Positions 57,350-64,000 of a stretch of 64,000 bases of DNA are shown here, piece after piece. The notes below the pieces were generated by a model that saw only the letters and a program-made list of their open reading frames with translations, was not told where the DNA came from and did no database searches. A program made the translations under genes and the position numbers. This DNA comes from Marisa cornuarietis (Eukaryota > Mollusca > Gastropoda > Architaenioglossa > Ampullariidae). How positions within the stretch are numbered: position 1 is the stretch's first letter; every line of letters starts with the position of its first letter. The stretch lies in the NCBI GenBank assembly GCA_004794655.1, contig SMMW01000153.1, positions 2,490,501 through 2,554,500 of the forward strand, read 5' to 3'.

Positions 57350-60249
57350 AGTCGTTCTAACTCTTCAAACATTAGGTCAGGCTACACGCGCAACACCTTC
57401 GCTGAGGAAATGGGGCACGGGAGGAGGAAGTGGCATGGGAGGGATAAAAGCAGAAAAGGGAGAGGAAAAATGTCGAACATAAATGGGGGAGAGGGAGAGT
57501 GGGGCAGTGCGGGGAAAAGAAAGAGAATACACACGGAGAGCCCCAGTAATCTCCGTAATTTGTCAAACTGGAGATTCCGCGAGCTTACCGAGATTAGCGA
57601 CTTTCGTGGCAATGCACCTAGTCAAGCATTTCGGGCACTCTACAACCAACCTGCGAGATGGCTTGCTACCTTTCCCACCTCGCCACTGAATGGGCACACA
57701 CACACACACACGCACGTGTTGACGGGTATTTGCGGAAAGCCGTGATTACTGGCCTGCCACCACACGTTCTCCCACCCCTTCATTCCCCAGGATACAAGCT
57801 TATCCAAAATGTGGCTTACACATTTCCAGCTTACTCGACTACTTCAGACACATCGTGCCCACGAGTAGCTTGTGCCTGTACTTCCTTTTCCTGTATCCTA
57901 GAGCGATGAAAGTACAGGAGTCCACGTGACAGCTAAAGGTTGAGTAAACCAGGAACAACGAACGAGTCACGTGACACACTTCAAGGTGTTGTCGAGTTTG
58001 CTAATAATATTGAAGTCATTTAAAGAATTGCAGTTTTGAGCTGCGTTTTAACTTCGGGGGGGGGGAGGTACTAGGGCAGGGCGCCCCAAGCATGTGGACC
58101 AGCATAGGAGGAGAGGGGCACTGGCCAGAGTTTGGTGCGGATGGAGTTGGGGAGGGAGGGAGGTTATGAAACCGAAGGGTATCAGTTGCGGAACGAAGTA
58201 TACAGTATGGAGTCTGGATGGTGAGGCAGGAAGAAAATGGTGGTAAGTATAAGCTTAAGCATAAGTTACATGTCTGTACTTAAATTGTTACTTAACTAAG
58301 TTCGACTTAACTAAGTTCATGGCGAGAATCGGCTCGGGCGGCTATGAGCGGACTGTTTATTTACTTAAAATGGGTCGAGGCACTTGCCTATCTTCTATTT
58401 TCGGCACTGGCGGATATTTCCTCGCGTGACTGGCTGCTTATACACACACGACCAATCAAAACTCGCACTGCCTAAGCGCTTGATGTTTGTTTGTTTGCAT
58501 TTACTTCCGCCGTCAACGATGGGAAGATTCTGCTGTCTTTGGTGGAGATCAACTTGACTGTGTGCAAAGATGGAAACTTAGGTTAATTTATGTGGATGTG
58601 TTTTCTCTGTAAATCTGCTAGTCAAAGAGTGATGTGAAATCAATAAAGCTTGAAAATGTCACCAATAACAGTTTTAAAATAGCCTGAGATATTAGGAGGC
58701 ATCAATGCCATCGTCAACTGCACAATGGGCGGCGACCTGCCCCTCAAAGTAGCGAAAGTGAAATGTCATCTTGGATCAAGCTACATAGGTATATGGTGTT
58801 ATTTTGCAGGAATCTCAATATATAATAAGAATAGGGGTAAACAGGTAACATAGCCATCCACACTGGAAAAAAATAAAATAAATTTAAAAAAAATTAAGGA
58901 AGAGCAATACATGGAACCCAACAAAGAAACGCAATACACCACCACGGTACACGTGGCAGGACCCCTAAACACTGGCAACAAACGGCAGCAGCACCAGCAG
59001 AAGCAGGAGGAAAGAGGGCAGCAGCACTGTAACGACCCATGCAAACTTGGCAGATCAACAATGGATAAAGAGGGCACAAATACAGTACACCACCCATGCA
59101 GACTTGGAAAACCTAAACACCAACAAAAATAGAGGGCACGTACAAAAGTGAAACCACGCATCAGGCACCACAAAACAGCAACCCTTCCCCCACATCTCCA
59201 CATCCCCCCATACCCTCACCCACACTCCCCAAAGACCTCATCCCCCACAGTGCGAAATCACCGAGAGGTGGAAGCACTTTCCCTTTCAAAGTCAACAACA
59301 ACAAAGAATCAAAATCTTGAACACAATATCATCGTACAAGTCGAATGGATCCTGCCTGTCTGGCAATATACGCTCTCACCTAAAACATCGGCATAAAACA
59401 CACAGTTGTCGCCAACTTTTTATACTTTTCAGTCAAAGAAATCTGAAAATTTATAAGTTGATCGACTCAGCTAAGTAAGGTGCTATCCAGGTTTGTTTTT
59501 TTTTGGTGGGGGAAGGGGTAACAGTCACAAAGTGAAGTAAGAAATTGAGTACTTACAGATTTAAGTAACCTTTTGAGCATCGATTTTTTTGTCCTTAACT
59601 TTGTCAGCATTCTTAAGTTCTTGTGTAAGTTCCCTCCGACACACCACCTCCCCCCCCCCCCGGAGCACAGCGAGACGTTTGTAACAAAGATTTGTAAACA
59701 ACTGTAAACAACAGAGTCGGTGACTGGCAGCCAGTGATGTAAACAAAGCAGGAGATCTGGGATGGAGGTGGGCGTTTGGTAAAGGTGGCGATGTGATCAG
59801 TTTATTCAGAGATTTGTATACACATTCACGATGTCTGTATACACAGATCTCCGCTTTATTCTTCGGAGCACCAGGCGGGCAGCAGGTTACACAGGTGATG
59901 GAGTGTTGCGACCGGGAGGCCAGCAAAGTGGGAGTTGTAGACCTGTGCCATCTTTACTCAAATTCACTATTTAAAAAAAACCTTCTGCTGTCAGAAAAAA
60001 ATGAAACAAAGCAACAAACAAGCAAACAGCAAAATAAACAAACAAACAACTATACTGTATGAAATGAAATGCGTCCTTGTTAAAAGCAGAAATCTCCTTT
60101 ACAACTGCTGTACACTGTTGCAATATTATTGCGTTTTGTGGCTTCTCGCGATAAGAATAAACCATACAAGAGAAACAAAATCAATAGATAATCAGCAATA
60201 AAAAAAAGTCATTTTTGTGGTTGACTCACACTAGGGCCCATAAAGCGTT

Positions 60250-60289
60250 GGCCTGCAGTCGACTACCCGTTCGTCGATAGCTGCAGGCC
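60250..60289. other. GC-rich perfect-arm hairpin
   Basis: GGCCTGCAG (60,250-60,258) and CTGCAGGCC (60,281-60,289) are perfect inverted repeats. Inside them TCGAC (60,259) pairs with GTCGA (60,273) with a 3-base bulge, leaving a 9-base loop. It could be part of an unrecognised repeat, a structured RNA or a chance palindrome; no tRNA or snoRNA signature was found around it. Confidence 0.4.
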
Positions 60290-63162
60290 GCTGAGCACTC
60301 GATGGCAGTTCAGGATGCAATTCCCGTGTGCCATTGTCAATAAAACCATTTTATTGGCTTGTTTAAGCAAGGTGGGCCTTTGGGCAAAAGTAAAGATCGA
60401 CGTGTTCTTTTCTTAAAGGTATGCTACAGTACAAAGCTTTTTGTTTTTCTTCACAATCTCTGTGTTCAGCACAGTACAAGCTACCCCCAACTCCCCCACC
60501 CCCCACTCGAGATACCCGCCTACCTTACATCATCCCGCACAGAAATCAGCCAAACCAGTGACGCATGAATGAACATTAACATATCTGGTTGCAGTTCTTC
60601 TACTGGTTGTAGCCTTGACAACGGAAGAGTATAGGCATTCATGGAGTAAGTGCCTTATTTTTCTTTTTTGCCTCTCGAAAATGTAATCGCTCCCTTAAAG
60701 ACCTACCCGAATGTTTGCGTTTTTTTCGCAGATAACGATAGATATAGGCGATCTAAAACTAACTTGAAAATTTCAGCTTCGAAAACCCATCAGTTAATTA
60801 TCCGATAAAAAAAAGTACGGAATTGGCACCTACGTCATGTTGGGACACCATTCACAACACTGCCAGCAGTCAACACCAAACAGAGAGAGAGACTAAGCGA
60901 CCTTTCGGATTATTCGGACGCTGAAAGTCTGCAATTATCATGCTATAGTAGCAGTTTTTCAGAACCGGAGGAAAAATAAAACAGATCTGCATTCTAGAAG
61001 ACCTTTAATTTAAAGCGGCGTGACTGCACGGATCTCATAGGCCTTAATGTGACACACACAGTGACACAGTCCAACATGTCACCGACTCATTTTTAAAACA
61101 AAGCACCTATAAACAGTCAGCAGGCATAGCAACCCATTCGACAGCCTGTATCCTGTAAAGAAAGCCATTAATGGGTGGGCTACCTTCTTGAAAACCCACA
61201 AGCACGATTCAATACAGATGCAAGAAAACACACGCAAGGGCGGGGGGGGGGAGGAAGGCATCGGAGGATGGAGTCACAGTAAATGTACTTCGATCTGTGT
61301 CCCGTGAAGAGCGAGTAAAAGACTTTTTAAAGCACACATTTCTGACCATGTGGCATTTTATATATATATATATATATACAACCACCACTGGCTACATGTA
61401 AATAATTACCAAATACTGTTGGACAATATGTGTTGTGAGACTGTGCTACAATACCAGAGGGCGCTGGTGGCGCGTTGGCTGCTCTCTGCAAACATGGCAA
61501 ACATGCCTGTACTTCGCAACGAATCTTCCGCGCCCGAGTCAGCCAGGAAGCCCGAAACCACCGTGACCCATGCTACTGTGCACAAACGCGCACGCCAGCA
61601 CAGGCACGCACGCACGCGCACATATACGTATACGCACGCACGCCGTAGTCAGGTCAGCGGAGGAGCTTCACCAAGCTGGTACAACATGATGCATGTGACA
61701 CACAACTGGCGGAGAGAGAGTGAGAAGCACTGTCCTACACACCGATAACTGCCCACGATCACTGTTCCCCCCCCCCCCTAATTCCACCCCGGTACGCTGA
61801 AATCCTCAACAGCAAAAAGCGCCTCAACCCAGGAAGGCATCTTCCGTGTAGATTCTCGTATCTCCTCTCCCCTCCACCGCCCTCCATAGGCCTCCCTCTC
61901 CACCCCCACCCCCTTACATCCCTCGTTGCTTCATTACGCCGGTAACCAGGTTAAGTGTTGTGGAGTAACACAAATTACTCATGCAGCTGGGGTTGGCTTC
62001 TGAGGATGTCAAATTCTCCCTCAGTCCACCTTCCACTTCCCCAATCTTTCCAGCTCTCAGCTACAGGAAGGGGGGGAAGAGTTGCGGCGGGGGGGAGGTA
62101 GGATGCGCTGCTTCGCGACCAAAACAAACAAAAAAAACGACGATAAGATAAACACAACCACCCTCCCCCCTCGCCATTAGCTTCAATCCCTCTTACTCTC
62201 ACCCTTCAGCCCTGTCTGTCCTCCCAGATGTCGCACTCATCCTTACCACTCCGAGAAAGCCAGCGGTACATGGTAGACGGTATAAAAGAAGAGTTCGAGA
62301 TGTTGATGTAAGTCGTTTGTGTCCCTCCACACGCGGGTGGCCAGTACTCGACACTCCATCCTCTCTATCATTCATCCCTCTCCTCTCTCTCTCCCCCTCC
62401 CCCACCTCAACCCCCCAAAAATTGCTACAGCCGAACGCCCGGTTATCTCTGCTCCACTTGAAGTTGAAGGAGTCCGCCTCACACAGTATGTGTCTGATCG
62501 ATCGATCTTTGCCATGTGTAACCAATAACCCCTGGTCCCTCCCGCTACAAGCGGCCATCGCCTGATGTCTTCAAGGCCTGACGCTTGGCAACGTGTCAAG
62601 ACCACTGCGATCTTCTATAACATTTACGCTTCTTGCCTTATTTTATTTTTTTAAACTGCTCATCATCATAATAGTTAACATTTATAGCTGCCTTCTTAAA
62701 ACTGAAATACCCCTAACTCTTTTTCTTAATCATCATCATCTTCCTATATGCATCAACTTTTACGCTTGCCTTACCGAAAACACACTATAAGATCAACTTT
62801 TTTTACACTCCTAGAAAAAAAAATTGCAAACTCTATCAGTAGGGAGCAGACACCCGCCAGCTATCTGGTACGCTGCCAAAATATGAAAGAAAACGACTCA
62901 ACAAAAAAACAACAACAAACAAACAAAAAACCACCAACAACAACAAAGTGAGGCAGAAATCCCATGAAACCACAACATAAACAGTTCCCGCCCCCCTCGT
63001 TCTTTTTTTTTTTTTTTTTTAGCACCGCTAGCAATCGTCTACAGCTAGCAACCAGGTTTGTTGTGAAACACACTTTGCTGTAGTACAAGATGCTACAGCG
63101 CTTGCTGTCAGCACAGTTACACCTGTCCTGAAGGACCTGTTCTTGTCTGGACACCTGGGGCC

Positions 63163-63330
63163 GTAGTTATGATGCGATGGCAAGTCGCTACCTTGGGGCA
63201 GCAGGGAGAATTCAAAGACAAACGTCTTGTTCTCGAAGTTATGAAGCGGTGTCCAGACCCCGCAGGTGTTGTTTTACCCCTGAATCCCTAGTTATAAAGC
63301 GGAGGCAAAGATGCCCTCGGGTAAAGCAAC
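63163..63330 (+). repeat. degenerate triplicated AGTTATRAWGCG motif
   Basis: AGTTATGATGCG, AGTTATGAAGCG and AGTTATAAAGCG start at about 63,165, 63,237 and 63,291. The sequence around them alternates TGTCTGGACACC- and GTGTCCAGACC-type inverted phrases. It looks like a decayed tandem or transposon-end structure; no family assigned. Confidence 0.35.
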
Positions 63331-64000
63331 ATGAAGTAATGTCCGGAGTCTGGACATCGTTTTATAACTTTTTGCTGGTCTGTTGTTGGTGCTTACCACC
63401 ATGAAATGGAAGTTATATCAAGGTAAGAAATGTTCACAACAGACGAAAGAAAAAATTCCCTTGAAAGAAAAATCATAGCTTTGCTTTTGCAATAAACCAA
63501 TAAAATGGGTGTACAAGCAAATAACGAAAACCAGCAAAATAAGTAAACAGAAAATATGAAAAAAATCCAGCCACCAGAAGCTTAGAGCATAAAAGAAACG
63601 GGGGGGGGGGAGTGATGAAGACTTACGTGACTACGAGAACCCTCACAATGAGTCAGACAACTTCCTGAAAAACCCACGCGTTCCGATCTTCCTGCGCTTT
63701 CGAAACGACACGGTTCTTCAACAATAACCAACAGAAAGTCTAATAATCATAGTTATCAGCACTGATCCACGCAACATTACTCCCTGAGGCCACAGTCGCA
63801 GGTGTACAGTAGTACTTCAGCTTCCACACCAGGCTCACAGGTAAGCTGTAAGAAGTGAACATCCCAGGCGGACACAGCAACACGAGTGCTTGGTCGATCC
63901 ACCCCTTGACAAATTCCGCCTGAATCATCTCGAGAGGGGAGAGCACTCCCTGTGCACACAGATATACTCCCCCTTCCCTCCAAATGTTTAAACATAGTAG

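Larger units (their letters stand above)
52921..64000. other. region upstream of paxillin LD1 exon, no exon called
   Basis: It is presumably paxillin intron 1, the 5' UTR and the promoter(s), plus intergenic DNA. The GC content is patchily higher and CpG more frequent than at the left of the window. Simple repeats abound: (GAT)n 53,339-53,391, (AC)n about 56,950-56,968, and (TA)n at 56,794-56,808 and 61,359-61,379. Many open frames exist on both strands, none with a recognisable domain. GCATGCGCA (NRF-1-like) occurs at about 55,034 and 57,111. A CCAAT box is near 58,451. These are hints of promoters only. Confidence 0.4.

Noticed and set aside
62247..62271. Possible paxillin first exon: minus-strand ATG encoding MYRWLSRS and ending in G before GTAAGG, correct phase for LD1
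   Set aside because: Phase and donor fit, but the peptide lacks the acidic/hydrophobic residues expected just before LD1 (vertebrate MDDL), and another unrelated ATG with a phase-1 donor ending in G (near 59,215, encoding MRSLGSV) fits equally well. Such matches arise by chance in 11 kb, so no first exon was called.
63740..63995. Two overlapping open minus-strand frames of about 70 codons at the right edge
   Set aside because: Both frames are open and neither has a recognisable motif, splice context or family match; coding status cannot be decided from this edge.

Overview
The window is eukaryotic genomic DNA, most likely from an invertebrate animal and probably a mollusc or other lophotrochozoan. 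That taxon is an inference from the intron-rich invertebrate-type paxillin and from the non-LTR retrotransposon, SINE and microsatellite content; no species marker was seen. There is no bacterial-style gene organisation, CRISPR array or operon. One protein-coding gene is recognised with confidence: paxillin, the focal-adhesion scaffold, on the minus strand.

Layout: 1-16,090 is AT-rich, T-skewed, exon-free DNA. It may be the transcribed tail (intron or 3' UTR) of a plus-strand gene lying to the left. It holds one tRNA-derived SINE near 10.5 kb. 16.5-21.2 kb is mixed: a decayed LINE reverse transcriptase (RT) remnant, direct repeats, a triplet repeat, GC-rich islands, (GT)n tracts, a 44-bp minisatellite and a possible 5' non-coding exon at 19.93-20.12 kb. 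21.2-27.4 kb is a three-level nest of non-LTR retrotransposons. A minus-strand RT (21,195-27,440) is split by an L1-like element (21,558-26,763). That element's 5' half is inverted relative to its 3' half, the layout expected of twin priming, and it has an 8-bp target-site duplication (TSD). Its inversion junction was in turn hit by a 5'-truncated LINE fragment (23,014-23,250) with a (CAA)n tail and a 12-bp TSD.

28.9-52.9 kb is paxillin. Reading right to left, ten coding exons encode LD1, LD2, LD3, LD4, LD5 plus the start of LIM1, then LIM1-LIM4 and the stop at 33,052. All exon junctions agree in phase and give 597 residues from the LD1 aspartate to the end. The first coding exon, which should carry the initiator Met and the first base of that Asp codon, was not identified. 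The putative 3' UTR runs to about 28.9 kb. The 8-kb intron between the LD1 and LD2 exons holds two phase-compatible candidate alternative 5' exons (46.35 kb and 47.56-47.73 kb) that would make isoforms lacking LD1. It also holds three tandem repeats. Other introns contain a 685-bp non-autonomous DNA transposon with long terminal inverted repeats (TIRs) and an 8-bp TSD (43,459-44,143), and one of two copies of a dispersed SINE-like repeat.

52.9-64.0 kb lies upstream of the LD1 exon. It is GC-richer with many simple repeats and probably contains paxillin promoter(s), but no exon there could be called reliably. No new multi-gene system was found. The observations most worth checking are the nested twin-primed retroelement, the degenerate 2A-like motif before its ORF1, the alternative paxillin 5' exons and the TIR element.
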